This document shows, in pieces, positions 48,440-59,719 of a stretch of 64,000 nt of DNA. Source of the DNA: Pyxicephalus adspersus. Taxonomy: Eukaryota; Chordata; Amphibia; Anura; Pyxicephalidae. The translations under genes and the position numbers were made by a program. The notes below the pieces were generated by a model. It was not told the origin of the DNA, did not search any database, and was given only the letters and a program-made list of their open reading frames with translations. The stretch spans positions 118,353,555 to 118,417,554 of the forward strand of contig NC_092861.1 in NCBI RefSeq assembly GCF_032062135.1, in the 5' to 3' direction. Within the stretch, counting starts at the first letter, position 1. Each line of letters opens with the position of its first letter.

Positions 48440-50035
48440 TTCTAGTTTTCTGTTTGTTTGTTTTTTCAGATACAATAGACACATTAAATATACATAAAAT
48501 TTTATTGGTTTATGCATAATAAATATATGATAAAATATAGACAACAAATTAGAAAAAAAACTGGCTACCAAAGTGCTTCAATACATAAATATAAAAAGGC
48601 TGAAAGACAAGCCTAAAAATGATACCAATGTTTTACAGACAATCCAAATCATTACAAAACATTAACTATTGATTCTTCACAAAATATAGTATTTTTTTCT
48701 CTTTAGAAACATATGTCATCTAGTCTCAATGTCTTCTACATTGTGCTATGCATAGACCATGTAAAAATAGTGTGTGAAATACACTCATTCCTTCTATACC
48801 AGTCCAAATACAAATTAAGATTTATTTACAAAATACACAAATAAGGCTGCACCTTTTTCATTTATTCTGTGCTAGAGAAAACAAAAAGAAGATATACTTC
48901 AATTTTGTAAGTATATATTAGCCCTATGTTGATCAGAGGATATAAAATACAAATTGGTTTTCAACATTTCAACCTTTTTTTTTAGCTCATTAATGCTTTA
49001 TTTTCATTCTAATAAAATATTTTGGAAATGGAAATCTGGAGATTAAAATCAGTTATATAAATCTAATAAAATGATAATTGAAGTAAATGGAATATTTGTT
49101 ATTTGTTGGTAAAAAATAATCTGCACAATTATTTCTGTTAAGAATATATTTATAAACATAATTTCCTCCTTTGTGCAAAAGTCAATTTACATCATGCATA
49201 TTATAAATGTACTTTCTTGCATGTGTATACAGTTTTATGGACCCTTTTAAATGATGTGCTGTTTAAATGTTCAAAATATATTTAAGGAAACATTTGCTTG
49301 AAAAAAATTGGTTGCAAAACAATATTTTTTCCTATCATATCTTCTGATACAACCCTATACAGTAATAGATTTGTGCAGAAAAAAATATTTGAATTTAAAT
49401 GGATGAATTTAAAATAATTGCCAACATTGAGAATTATATTTTGAAATGTATTTTAGAAACAATGAACTGTAAACATAAAGCAGAACCAATTTACATATAT
49501 ATTGAGGTTCCTTTTTATACCTTTTCATATGCAGTTGTATTTTTAGTAGTAAAAGTTATTTAAATGTGATCTGTTTTTGTAAACATATGCAACCCGGGCA
49601 AAACTAACCAGGAATGTAAAAAAATATTGCATAATTTATTATTAATTATAATGTAGTTCTTTATGTGTAATTGTATGGATGACACATGTACAATAATTTG
49701 TTTGTTTTAATTCATAATTCTACATAAAAATCTGGATCTGGTTATGTGACTTTTTTGTGAAGTGAGGGAGATAGCGAAGTTAAAGAATAAATGGAAACAG
49801 AAAATACTGTACACAATTACATTGTTAACTTATACTGCAGAGGAAACAACCTTCATAAAAATCTCTTGCTATAAAACTGCATTTAAAAAATCTTCAGAAA
49901 ATGCTTTTGATGATATTTTTACAATAATTTAAGTCCATGATTGTGATGTGATCCCAGTGCTTCATGGCTCTGCCATGTTCTCCTTTACCCAGCCCTCACT
50001 ACGTGCTTTTTCTGCTGATGTACAAAGCAGTTTGT
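48440..50035 (-). other. Repeat-poor AT-rich stretch after VSX1, probable 3' UTR
   Basis: No transposon remnants or open frames of interest were seen across about 1.6 kb, which is unusual for this window. The stretch follows the VSX1 stop directly and carries several minus-strand AATAAA hexamers. A long, slowly changing 3' UTR is the simplest reading, but transcription cannot be shown from sequence. Confidence 0.35.
49635..49640 (-). other. VSX1: Candidate VSX1 polyadenylation signal
   Basis: TTTATT on the plus strand gives AATAAA on the minus strand, about 395 bases after the VSX1 stop. It is the first such hexamer downstream. Further AATAAA hexamers lie at 48997-49002, 48861-48866, 48821-48826 and 48501-48506, so alternative 3' ends are possible. 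In sequence this AT-rich, hexamers also arise by chance. Confidence 0.3.
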
Positions 50036-50304
50036 TTAGTGCTCGCTGTCAGTGAGGTCACTTTGACTGTCTCTAGCCAGTGATATGTGCTTTATACTGC
50101 ATGGTGCCTCTTGTTTTGCTGTGCTTGAGAGATCAATAGCTCTCTCTTCTGAAGTGTCCATTGCATTGTTTCTGTCCTGTGTGATCCTTTGGGATTCTGC
50201 AGGCTTGGATAAGATTATGTCAGTGGAATGGTCTCCTCTGCAGTTCTCTCTCATTTCATCCATATCTGTTTTATGGCCAAGGTCTACAGATTTTTTGTGC
50301 ATAC
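50036..50304 (-). CDS. VSX1: VSX1 coding exon 5 (C-terminus and stop)
   Basis: Encodes the end of the CVC domain (GMHKKS) and an 80-odd residue acidic tail containing [13 protein letters not shown], the VSX1-type C-terminal motif (human VSX1 has VAIDLSSSARQE). The tail ends SDLTDSEH then TAA at 50038-50036. The acceptor is GTTCCTAG|, entered in phase 1. No OAR-like segment is present, unlike VSX2. Confidence 0.94.
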
Positions 50305-53300
50305 CTAGGAACACCAAACATACAATGGTCATAAAAGTGTATATAATATGTAAGATTGTAGAATTATTCATTTATATGGATAACATTTTACAAAGTTCCG
50401 TAGATTAAGTCTTTGCAATAAAAATCAGTTAAGGAGTATGATTAAAAGTGTAACCATCATGAAGAGCTTTTTGTGTTATTCAAAAAATAATTAACAATGT
50501 AGTAGCAATTATATATTTTTATGTTTTATGGTAGTTTTTTTTTACCATAAACATAAAAATCTTAGATCTCTGGGATCATCCTATGGGGTATAGACCTTTT
50601 TTCTATAAATTGCATAAAATGAACTTATTTCTTCATGATAGATTAGCTGACCTATTATTATTATTCCAACTAATATCAGAGCTTCATGAAAACATTATGT
50701 TATATATCAATCTGTGGCTTTGCTGCAAAAGCTATTCATAATTAATTTCCTAGATCATCCTTCAAGTATTGAACAAGACATCTAAATTCATTAGGTAAGA
50801 CAGAAAGCCACAATGATGTACCATAACCCTATAAAACAAATAAGAAATCTGTGAAACGTAAGTCAATTGAACTAAAATGATTTCCAATAGGTTTATATAG
50901 TTTCTGCTTTTCATATTGAATTACTAATCAACTTCAAGGTCATTGGAAGATAGTTATGAACACACATAATTTGTCGGCACCAGAGCCTCACCCAATAGCC
51001 ATGGAGCACAGGATCCAACCAGTCCATTCTTTGCAGAGTTGATGATAGACTCAGGAAGCGGGATAGAGTGCCTCACCATGGCACCGTAGAGCCCATATTC
51101 TGCCATGACGCTGCTTCGACCCCAGCACTTTTCACGTTTTCTCCACTTAGCCCTCCTGTTCTGGAACCACACCTGTAATGTCAATGATAAAACTTGGTTC
51201 ACTCTGATGTTCGCTAGTACTCCCATCAATTACTATATATAATTTACTGTTATACTATTATACTCTTTTATTGTGCATATTATTAACATTGGAAAACAAA
51301 TCTCAATATATATACAGTTTAAAAAGCCAATTTTTATATATTTAGTATAATACAATATATTTAATGCCAAGATAAAGAATACATATCTTTGCAGCAAAAA
51401 AGAAAACACTTTTTTTAGGTAAAATAGGTTTAGGTAAATTTGATTCCAAATACAAACAAGGTTTTTGACTGCTATGAAAATGTAATAATTATTATTTAAC
51501 AGTAAAAAAATAAATACTTATTTGAATAAATCTCACTAAATTACATTTTACTTTATTTAACAAAACATTTTTCTTCCATTTAAAAGTGTACAAAGTACAT
51601 AAACAAATATTGATAACTATACTTGCCAGTATGTTAGCTTTTATTACTGATATATTATATCAGTTATGTGTTCCTAGCAAGTGGCCAAAGGTAGAATATT
51701 GCTTTCTATGTTAACTGCAGCCTGTTGTCTGATAATTTATTTAAATGCATCTCACAAAATAACATTTTATTTTATGTAAACTGTACGATTTATTAAGTGT
51801 TAACTATACTTTTTTATGGCTATGCTTGTTTCCAAACACTGCTGTAAAATACAAGTTTATAAGTGGCCATATGTGGATGGTTGCTTTCTCTGTTACCTGT
51901 ATCCTGTCTTCTGGTAACTCCGTCTTAAGAGCCAGCATTTCTCTGGCATACACATCGGGATAATGAGCTTCATTGAAAGCTTTCTCTAATTCCTCCAGCT
52001 GGTGAGCGGTAAATACAGTTCTGTAGGAATAAATAAACATTCACTTGATTTAGCTGTCATTGATACTAACACAAAACAACTGCAATCACATTGATATAAA
52101 TAATATCTAAATAATTTGAACAACTATATTAGGTCTTTGTAAAGAACAATTTTGCTATTACATTATATTTAATTTACCTGTGTCGTCTCTTCTTTCTTTT
52201 AGCTTGAGAGCCAGATGTCTTCATATCATTCTTGTCCCCGAGAAGGCTATCATCATCTATGAATATAAGAGTTGTGAAATTAGTATTACTCTAATAAAAC
52301 AATATGTCAACTATTATTCAGAACAGTACATGACCAGTGTCATTTTTCCCTATTACTGCATCTTTGGATATAGCATAATACTAACATCATTTGAATACAG
52401 GAGCGGTTATTTTGTTTATATCAACCATTAACTACTTTTAAAACTGTGATTAACTACAAAAAGCAATTAATGTTTATAATGTGTCTTAAGCACATTAGAA
52501 AGTAAATTAGCACACAATACCCTGTGCAGATGAAAGGGGAAAGTTTGCATGCTGTTAAATGTCCCTCATCCCTTCAGCACCACAAAAAGGTCACCCAGGC
52601 TGGACAGCTCTCTGATCCAGCAAAGACAAAAGATCTTTTCCCACTGAATTCACTTTCTCAAGCTGCTGTCACCCAAGAAAACAACCCATCCCTGGCGTCT
52701 AAACACCCTGGGTGATCATTATTTGTAAATTAGAAACTAAATCTTGGCAGAAGGTAAGAAACAATGATTCTTTACAAGGCGACTTATGGTAATTAAGAAT
52801 AATTACAGAAAAACTTTCCCTAAGTTAGTGAACCTTGTAGTCCTAATACCTAACTTAGGTTTTCAAATATAATCAATGCCTATTAGGATATCAGAACATA
52901 TTTACCCCTTTACATACTGGTATAGTTAACATATAATATACAGTATTTTACCAGAAATGTTTTCCTTATGCTTGTCTGAGTTGTGAAGGTACTGATGATC
53001 AGCTCTGGGCTGGAGAAATGGGATATGGGTTGGAAGAAGACAGGTAGTCCCAGTGGGTTGTTGGGAAGCAAAACCACACAGGAACCCCAAGCCGAGAGGT
53101 AGTGAGCCATTAGCCAAAGAGACTCCACCAAGACCACCTCCAGGTCCTTCACAGCTGGGCAGAGATACTGATGGTGGCTGAAGTTCTGCTTCCAGACCGA
53201 GCAGATCGGTGATTGCAAATCCTTTGGATCTCATTGTAGGTCCATGGAATCGCCCTGACTTCTCATTCCCTGCGGTTGGTGCCAGGATCTTCACTTTTGA

Positions 53301-53333
53301 TTTTCCCTCTGAGATGTCATCTCGTCCAGTCAT
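50036..53333 (-). CDS. VSX1: VSX1, visual system homeobox 1 (complete, five coding exons)
   Basis: Paired-like, CVC-class homeodomain transcription factor; in vertebrates VSX1 acts in the nucleus of retinal bipolar cells. The coding exons are 53333-52952, 52256-52178, 52020-51897, 51172-50992 and 50304-50036. They total 1035 bp (344 residues plus TAA) with GT-AG introns and consistent phases. An eh1/octapeptide-like motif ([10 protein letters not shown]) sits near residues 39-48. A basic run KRKKRRHR at 147-154 leads into a homeodomain at about 150-209 with Q at position 50 (WFQNRR). The CVC domain (about 211-263) follows. A C-terminal AIDLSS motif matches VSX1, and I see no OAR motif. VSX2 is the alternative, but the MTGRD start, [15 protein letters not shown], the missing OAR and the adjacent ACSS1 favour VSX1. 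Human VSX1 is 365 residues, so the length is normal. The start was chosen on the conserved MTGRD; an in-frame ATG lies 25 codons upstream. Confidence 0.96.
50992..51172 (-). CDS. VSX1: VSX1 coding exon 4 (recognition helix and CVC domain)
   Basis: A 181-bp exon encoding residues 196-255 plus one base of Gly256. It holds the recognition helix [15 protein letters not shown] and most of the CVC domain ([19 protein letters not shown], then SCAPWLL). The CVC domain is diagnostic of the VSX/ceh-10 class. The acceptor is CATTACAG| and the donor TTGG|GTGAGG, ending in phase 1. Confidence 0.97.
51897..52020 (-). CDS. VSX1: VSX1 coding exon 3 (homeodomain helices 1-2 and start of helix 3)
   Basis: A 124-bp exon encoding [15 protein letters not shown] through ELPEDRIQ, residues 155-195. 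The acceptor is ATTCCTACAG| and the donor ATACAG|GTAACA. The split between Gln and Val just before WFQN is the standard position for an intron in paired-like homeobox genes. TVFTAHQ is the VSX1 form; VSX2 proteins read TIFTSYQ at this place. Confidence 0.97.
52178..52256 (-). CDS. VSX1: VSX1 coding exon 2 (acidic linker and start of homeodomain)
   Basis: A 79-bp exon encoding residues 128-154. It reads [11 protein letters not shown] and then KRKKRRHR, the basic N-terminal arm of the homeodomain and a probable nuclear localisation signal. The acceptor is ATTCATAG| and the donor CACAG|GTAAAT. It enters in phase 1 and leaves in phase 2, splitting the Arg at homeodomain position 5. It is too short and too AT-rich to stand out as an open frame. 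Confidence 0.93.
52952..53333 (-). CDS. VSX1: VSX1 coding exon 1 (N-terminus with octapeptide)
   Basis: Encodes residues 1-127 plus the first base of codon 128. It begins MTGRDD, as VSX1 proteins do, and carries [10 protein letters not shown], the Groucho-type repression motif known in this family. A Gly/Pro/Leu-rich stretch follows ([11 protein letters not shown]), also typical of VSX1. The donor is TCTG|GTAAAA, with the intron starting at 52951. The exon ends in phase 1, which the next exon accepts. Confidence 0.95.
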
Positions 53334-53860
53334 GACTGTGTGGTTATATGTAAAGTTTACTTTCTCTTTTCCTGCTACCAGTCTGATCTGAATGATAGAA
53401 GGGGCCAATGCCAGGCAGAGGGTTTTTATGTTACTCCCTGGCCCAATAAGCTCTCAGACATGCCTCTCGTAGTGTAGAAAAAGGGTTCCACCTCCTTCCC
53501 AATCCCACAGGATTAATTGGCACCAATTCCCCCCAACCCATCCTTCTCAATCCGATAAATTCCCTGGCTCTGACCTCCTCTTTCCATCTCCCTCCTCTTT
53601 GTGGTCATTTCTTTTTTTTTTTCTACGCAGGATGACAGATTTCACTTAACTTTACATCTGTTGAGGAGACCCTTTGTCTAGTAGTGAATGGCACATAGCG
53701 ACCTAACACAGTGAGTTAAAACCCCTCCTTTTCATTGCCCCCTGATTGATTCTGACACATAACTACCAGACCACAACAGGGGGTGCTGATATAACCAACA
53801 CCAGGAGAAAACACTGAGGAAGGACAAGACTCACCCTACGGATGCTCAAGTGACCAATGA
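53334..53860 (-). promoter_or_regulatory. VSX1 5' flank, presumed promoter and 5' UTR
   Basis: Less AT-rich than its surroundings and free of recognised repeats. No canonical TATA box is visible; the closest is ACATAAAAA on the minus strand near 53426-53434. If used, that would start transcripts close to 53400, just inside the upstream in-frame ATG at 53408-53406. Promoter assignment rests on position only. Confidence 0.3.
53496..53524 (-). promoter_or_regulatory. Candidate OTX/CRX and Q50 homeodomain sites upstream of VSX1
   Basis: About 170-190 bases upstream of the VSX1 ATG, the minus strand reads CCAATTAATCCTGTGGGATT. This contains TAATCC and an inverted GGATT, the core bound by K50 homeodomain factors such as OTX2 and CRX, overlapping an AATTA core. 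Retinal bipolar genes are known OTX2/CRX targets. A further inverted GATT core (minus-strand CGGATTGAG) occurs near 53549-53557. The motifs are short and binding is inferred. Confidence 0.35.
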
Positions 53861-54097
53861 TCCTGCAAGTTTAGGGTTAATCCTTGCTAGAACTAATAGG
53901 AAGAGACAACTTTAATACAACTTGTTTGAATGGTAATATAACAATATCACACGCTTTATATAATACATAAAACAGATAAATAGAAAAGTATTTATTTCAT
54001 GATCGTTTACAAGAGGCTTACTATGATGTGTTTAGTGTACTACAGGGCGGGAATAAGTTATTTAAATGACCAAGGATTAAAATGAACTACAGATAGC

Positions 54098-54290
54098 AGC
54101 ATAACATGCTAGCTATCAGGTCTTTAGCAAAGCAAGTGATTTCCGATGAGTGATATATTTTTTTCTAAGTGCATACATATATAAAAATCTGTTTCAGCAT
54201 ACCATGCTAACTATCAGGTCTTTAGCACAGCAAGTGATTTCTGATGAGTGATATATTTTTTTCTAAGCGCATACATATATAAATCTGTTT
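54098..54290. repeat. 98-bp tandem duplication 0.8 kb upstream of VSX1
   Basis: Two adjacent copies, 54098-54195 and 54196-54290, start at matching AGCAT bases. They share long identical runs such as AACTATCAGGTCTTTAGCA-type and GAGTGATATATTTTTTTCTA, with few substitutions and a 2-bp length difference. The low divergence suggests a fairly recent event. The unit matches no other sequence I noticed in the window. Confidence 0.85.
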
Positions 54291-55220
54291 TATTATCAGC
54301 TCCTAGTAATCCTCAGGCACAGCAGCACTTTATTGCATTGAGGAGTGTGTAGGACATCATTGTCATTAAAATATTAAAGAATATCTGGTAGGGGTGAGTA
54401 CATGACTAGATTATTTCTTCACTTCAGTATAACCTACAATATGGTTGTGCTGTATGGTAGGTATGCCTGAAGTTTGGCACCTTTCCTTATACAGTATATA
54501 TTTTAGCTCTATGTCTTGAGTTCCGCTTTAGGTTTTAGGGATCTTTTAACTGTTTGTAAATCTAGTAACTTATTTCACTGCTAGCTATATCAATTTGTTT
54601 TTACACCCAAAATGACTAGGAATCAGCAGTTCCAATAATCAATAAACCAAAAAACAGAAACAAGTGAGTATTACTATCTGGCTAATCCTTTAAAAATATT
54701 TACCATTTTTGCCCTCAAAGAACCTGATATAAGGATTATTTGTATATCAATTATTTCGCTTACAAATGTTTAGTTAAAATTCCAACTTGTAAGCCATGTG
54801 ATGACAATTCAGGTCAGGAAAAATTCAAGGTCTAATGATACTATATATTATTTGCAAGAATGGTATGTATGTCCATATATACCCTCTGACCACAGTTAGG
54901 ATGACCTGTGCAAGGGGGAATACAGGGTACTGCTGGCCTCCATAGGAATGCTAGTTGTCTGACATTTTCGCTAATTCTACTTCCTCCTTGCTTACAGAAT
55001 CACTGGTCTAAACAGTATATAGCAAATGAAATCAGGCAACTAGCATTTTCAAAAGGAAAGGTCAGCAATGCCTTAGTATAGGCTTTAAGCACAAACTTGT
55101 GAGTTGTCATCACTGACCTCTCCCTAAGCAGCGGCCTGGGACAGTGGACATTCTCAGTCACCTTGCTGGTAAAAGTACAAAGTGCAAATTGTAAATGACA
55201 GTGGTTGATTTTCCAGAAAA

Positions 55221-55668
55221 CTATTACCCTCCCTAGTGGTTCATTTCTTTCCAGTTTTACATGTCTAAAAGCGGTACATTGTTTTTCGTGAAAATTTATT
55301 TTTTAGTATAATATATTAGTATGAGTATAATAAAGTTTGAAACACAAAATCATGTAAAAATAATAAATTGAATAAATTAAAATTTTTTTTTTTTTTTTTA
55401 AAAATACATATTATACTTATACTATTATATTTACTGTAAAATAAATGTTCTTGGAAACAATGTACTGCTTTTATACATATAAATCCAATGTATTGCCTTC
55501 AATACAGTTATTTTGTATTGAATGCAATACAAATTGATTTTGAATTTCCCCCCGCCAGCAACGTACACACGCACCGACGTCACCGGGAACTCCCCCAGTG
55601 ACTAATCGTGTGCAGAAGCCAGCCGAAGGAAGATGACCCTGTCAAACTCAGGGTTACAGCTAGGGAGG
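55221..55668. mobile_element. Element related to the TTAA-type family (CCCTCCCTAGTGG end)
   Basis: Left TTACCCTCCCTAGTGG, right GTTACAGCTAGGGAGGATTA: inverted repeats, with the presumed TTAA targets mutated to ATTA/TTAT-like bases. The segment AGTTTGAAACACAAAATCATG is shared with 41195-42185. The 3' third is GC-rich (ACACACGCACCGACGTCACC). Confidence 0.6.
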
Positions 55669-56929
55669 ATTATATGGTCCAGTATATAATAAATCTGTGC
55701 TGAAAGTTCACCCAATATGGATTCACCAGCAAGCAGAGACGTATCAGTTCTATCACACTGTTCTCATTATGTGAACACTTTTGCTGACTACTGTGCATAT
55801 AGCCAGGGTTACAATATGACTCAGACACTCCAAGCATTATAGAAACCATTCTTCTGTTCCATAATTTACAGGACATTAAACTAGATTCACATGAACTGCA
55901 TCAGAAGTAAAACATCATATATTAGTACATTTCAGGCCAATACAACCACACTTTATATTTTAGATACATGTGAAACTAGTCCTGAAATTTGCAATGACTA
56001 CACTCTGTTGAGTACATTATGTCTTACTCTCAATTATTATAAAACAAAATGAGTTTGTTTTATATTAATTATAATATATTGTAATATAAAAAATCTTGAG
56101 TTGATGCTTGGACCTTGGAAGACCATTGCAGAAATATTGCTTCCAAGATCAAAAAATGTAAAATGCCAGTGGGAGATTATAGTGTATTTATTATAGGGTA
56201 TTCACCATTTTAGGACCAATTGTAGGCATCAAGTGAAAGATGAGTGCATTGAGGGACACAGAATTCTTGAAGATTTGGGTTATGCTGCTGCCTGTAGGTA
56301 GAGTCGACCCTGACAAACAAAAAAATAAAGTAAGTTGGCCTAGGGTAAATCTCTCCTTACAACACAGAAATTTCATTATTCACTACTAGCTGAATTGAGA
56401 TGGAAAATAAAGAAATGGTGAGAATACGCTGCTGGGAAAAAGGGCATTACAGCAAACTTATTATGTATGGACAAAACACAGATTTGCACCAAACTTCCCT
56501 GTGTATAAAAAAGACTTCCCACCACAGCACTAGATGGTGATAAAGAGTTCCTCTGTCTTGTGTAATTATTCAGGTTTTGACCACTCAAGTTAAACTCAAA
56601 TTGCAGAAATGTACTAAATTTAATCATAATGTTACTTAATAATCAAAAAATCTTACTATCTAGGATGCAAATGGATGCAAGAAACAATCTTCTAAGTAGA
56701 ATTGTCAAAGTGAATTAATGGTTTTTGATATATATAATACTCATTTACAGTATAGTAATCAAAATCTTCCAAACTTGTATAAGAAGAAATACCTTTATGG
56801 GGTGACATTGTAATAAACTGTTAGATCAGATATTGAAAATGAAAACATTAATTAAATACACAACATAAAATCCATATTCTCAGCCCCTGCTATAAAAGTC
56901 AAATCTGCAAAGTACAGTACAGGAGACAT

Positions 56930-57000
56930 GACATACAGCGCTGCGTAATATGTTGGTGCTATATAAATCCTGTATAATAATATTAATACAGACATGCAGA
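56930..57000 (+). mobile_element. L2-like 3' tail fragment
   Basis: ACATACAGCGCTGCGTAATAT then GTTGGTGCTATATAAATCCTG and an AAT-rich end. Confidence 0.75.
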
Positions 57001-57425
57001 CTGTTCCTACTGCCTGAACAGATTCTGAGCTGTACATCTCCCCAGATTGATGCAAAGTCTGCTCACCAGGGGCACACTTCCGATGGAAAACCAGAGCCAG
57101 GCATTTTTAACACAAAGTGGGCAATCCTGGTTGGCAGAGACACACATATCTCAGTAAAGATTACTCCGCGTCACTTTTCCTGGCTCAGGTCGAAAAGCAA
57201 TCCAGTAAGGGTGAAATAACTGCCTCTACTACCTCTGTTTTCCTTGACTTTTTTTGTATTTTTAATGTGTTCTAATCCTGAATTAAACTGTGTACAATTG
57301 AAGAATTCACCTACTAATATTAATCACAGTCAAAGCTTCTTTTTACAATATCTTTATAATGATATCCTGACACATGTTAGTAAATAGTTAATCCTTGATA
57401 TTCATTAACAATGCTATCCCAAATT

Positions 57426-57605
57426 TAAATCCCAGCCAGGACACTAACTGCAAGAAATTTATATGTTCTGCTCCGGTTTCTTTCCACATTCCAAAAACAT
57501 TCAGTTAGATTGTGAGTCCCTTTGAAGGACAGTTAGTGATATGACTTTGTGTTATATGAGCTGTGTAGAATATCTGCGCTATATAAATACAATTTATTCA
57601 AAATA
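57426..57605 (+). mobile_element. V-SINE-like element with internal deletion
   Basis: CCCAGCCAGGACACTAACTGC, ATATGTTCTGCTCCGGTTTC (core with a deletion that joins the two halves), CATTCAGTTAGATTGTGAGTC, and the tail CTGCGCTATATAAATACAAT. Confidence 0.65.
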
Positions 57606-57798
57606 AGTAATTAATAATAATACAATAAATAAAATAAAATGAGTTACCTTTCTGATCACAGCACACATGGGATGTGTGTGTCATGTTTGTACTTTGTCCC
57701 TTCCTCTGTGGTTGATAAAATACTACATGCTCCCAGTATGGCAAGAAAAGTATGAATTTGATTGGTTGTTTGGAAGTTTATGCCTAACTTTCTGTATG

Positions 57799-57987
57799 GG
57801 CCCGATTAAATAAAGCTTTCCAAGAGCTTTACTTTCATCAGTGAAATGGATTTAACCAGGATTGAAAACATTTCCTAACAAATAGCAAATGACTTTTAAG
57901 AAATCCATTCCAGGTTTGCTGCATCACCCAGCTTCACTAATGAAAGTGTATCTCCAGCCTTGGAGAGATTTAATAAATCAGGCCCAG
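57799..57987. mobile_element. Palindromic MITE copy, left arm shortened
   Basis: Left GGGCCCGATTAAATAAAGC, right GAGATTTAATAAATCAGGCCC. The left arm has lost part of the GGCTGGAGA segment, while the right arm keeps ATCACCCAGCTTCACTAATG. Confidence 0.8.
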
Positions 57988-57989
57988 TG

Positions 57990-59505
57990 TGAAAAACTGA
58001 AGTAAGTTTGTAGAGGGTGTGGTTGTGAATTCTTGTCCTGTTCTAAGAGCAGGGAAACAGAAGACATTCCCAAAGATCAAATATAGGAAGTTAAAAATGA
58101 CAGTTTCCACTCTCATGTAAGTGAAGTCCACTTTAACTACAGATAAATTTCAAAAACTTTCAGGGGCCATGACAAGAGTTGCAATAGGCTCACCTTTCCT
58201 ACATGGGAATGGCTAACTCCTCACCTTCTGGGTAAGGAACCACTCCAGGGTTCTGTGTATACCAATGAAAGTATAGACCGGGGTTCCTCCAAAGGTGACC
58301 CCAATGTTCTTTGGCTATGTAAGGGTGACATTCTTCCCAATGGCCAGCCATGTATTCTTCCCACTGACTACCACACTAATGTAGTGTGAGCTGTGGATAT
58401 AATAAGTATAGCAAAGGCTTCCAAAAGATCTGAAAGTTATTTAAAGGTTCCCCCATTATAAAGGTCAGGAAACACTACTACAGATTGGGAGAGAAATAAA
58501 GCATAAGCTGTGAGGCCATAAAGCTGAAAGTGTCTATGAAGCTTCCAGCACAGCGGTAACTGGGACAGGAAACAGAAGGCGCTCTTTTACACAGTAGAAA
58601 GATCCATGCCTATCTTCCCTGATTTTAAAGAGGACCTGTAAGATGTGTGGCTTCAGGTGTTTAGCAGCTGAGAATTGAATGGACACATTCAGTTAACAGA
58701 TCTGTCAATTGTCATATTGTTGACAACACAGTGTAAAGTATATTGTGTCCTCAACAACATGGCAAAGGACATAACTTTTAAGGTTAACTGCATGCATCCC
58801 TGTTATTAGAATCATGTGGTCTCTGGTAATCTACCCAGGCTTCTTCCGGGTTCTGATAACTGCACAGATCCAAGATCCAGCACAGACATTGCTTGGCAAA
58901 GCCAACAAAACAGGACTAGAAGTTTGGTAAAAAATCATTGACACCAATGATTTTAGCTTCCTGCTAATAAAAAGGATATTTACACTGATCACTGAATAAC
59001 TGCTGTATTTCAGGTACAAACCAGTGTTGCAGGGACATTGGCTCTGACTATTAATGTAACTGGGACATTGGCTCTGACCACATCAATTTATGAAGAGCAT
59101 TTATTATTAATTATTAATTAATTATTATATTATTATATAAATAATTATTAATAGAAGGGGACTTTTACACTGTGTATACAATCTTGTATGTTACATACTG
59201 TAAAATGTGCATATGAATATTTTATCATGTTGTAGCAACCATTCAAAAAGTTTCCTATACCTATACTTTTTTTGCTGTTTATTCTTCGATTCTTCTGTGT
59301 TATTTCATTATAAACTTCATGTTATATCCTTTTCTGTCATATTTCATTCCTACATCTTCAGGGATCCCTCTTCTTGTAGCCAGATTCTAATGATGTATCA
59401 CCAGATCCACCCTCCATGCTGTATGTAAGCTCCGAGATACTGGGTGTCTCGGGAAGCTGCAGAAGAAGGCTGGCAGCTAGGTGATTGTAAATGAGGAAGA
59501 TTAGA
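57990..59505. other. No gene recognised
   Basis: Contains a 17-bp direct repeat (GGGACATTGGCTCTGAC at about 59032 and 59063) and an AT-only stretch at 59099-59152. A hAT-like relic is possible at 58220-58490 (GGAACCACTCCAGGGTTC; AGGTTCCCCCATTATAAAGG) but its ends are unclear. Confidence 0.4.
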
Positions 59506-59507
59506 AT

Positions 59508-59719
59508 TGGACTTGATTTATTAACGCTCTCCAGGACTGGAGAATACAGACTATCATGAAAAAACTTGGGTGATCCAGCATACCTGGAATGGATTTCCTA
59601 ACAATTATTCACTACTAATTGGCACACGTTTTTAATCATGTGCAAGATTCCTTGCTGGATCTCACAAGCCCTCCCATAATCTTCTCCAGTCTTGGAGAGA
59701 TTTAATAAATCAGGTCCAA
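59508..59719. mobile_element. Palindromic MITE copy
   Basis: Left TTGGACTTGATTTATTAACG, right GAGATTTAATAAATCAGGTCCAA. The paired arms are CTCCAGGACTGGAGAA and TTCTCCAGTCTTGGAG. Confidence 0.8.

Noticed and set aside
51804..52040. Reading the homeodomain exon as a free-standing small protein starting MFIYSY
   Set aside because: The first residues and the tail after RIQ are intron; splice sites at 52020 and 51897 join it to exons 2 and 4.
56191..56330. Minus-strand acceptor-like TTTTTTTGTTTGTCAG followed by 39 open codons
   Set aside because: No recognised protein and no partner exon; could at most be a non-coding exon.
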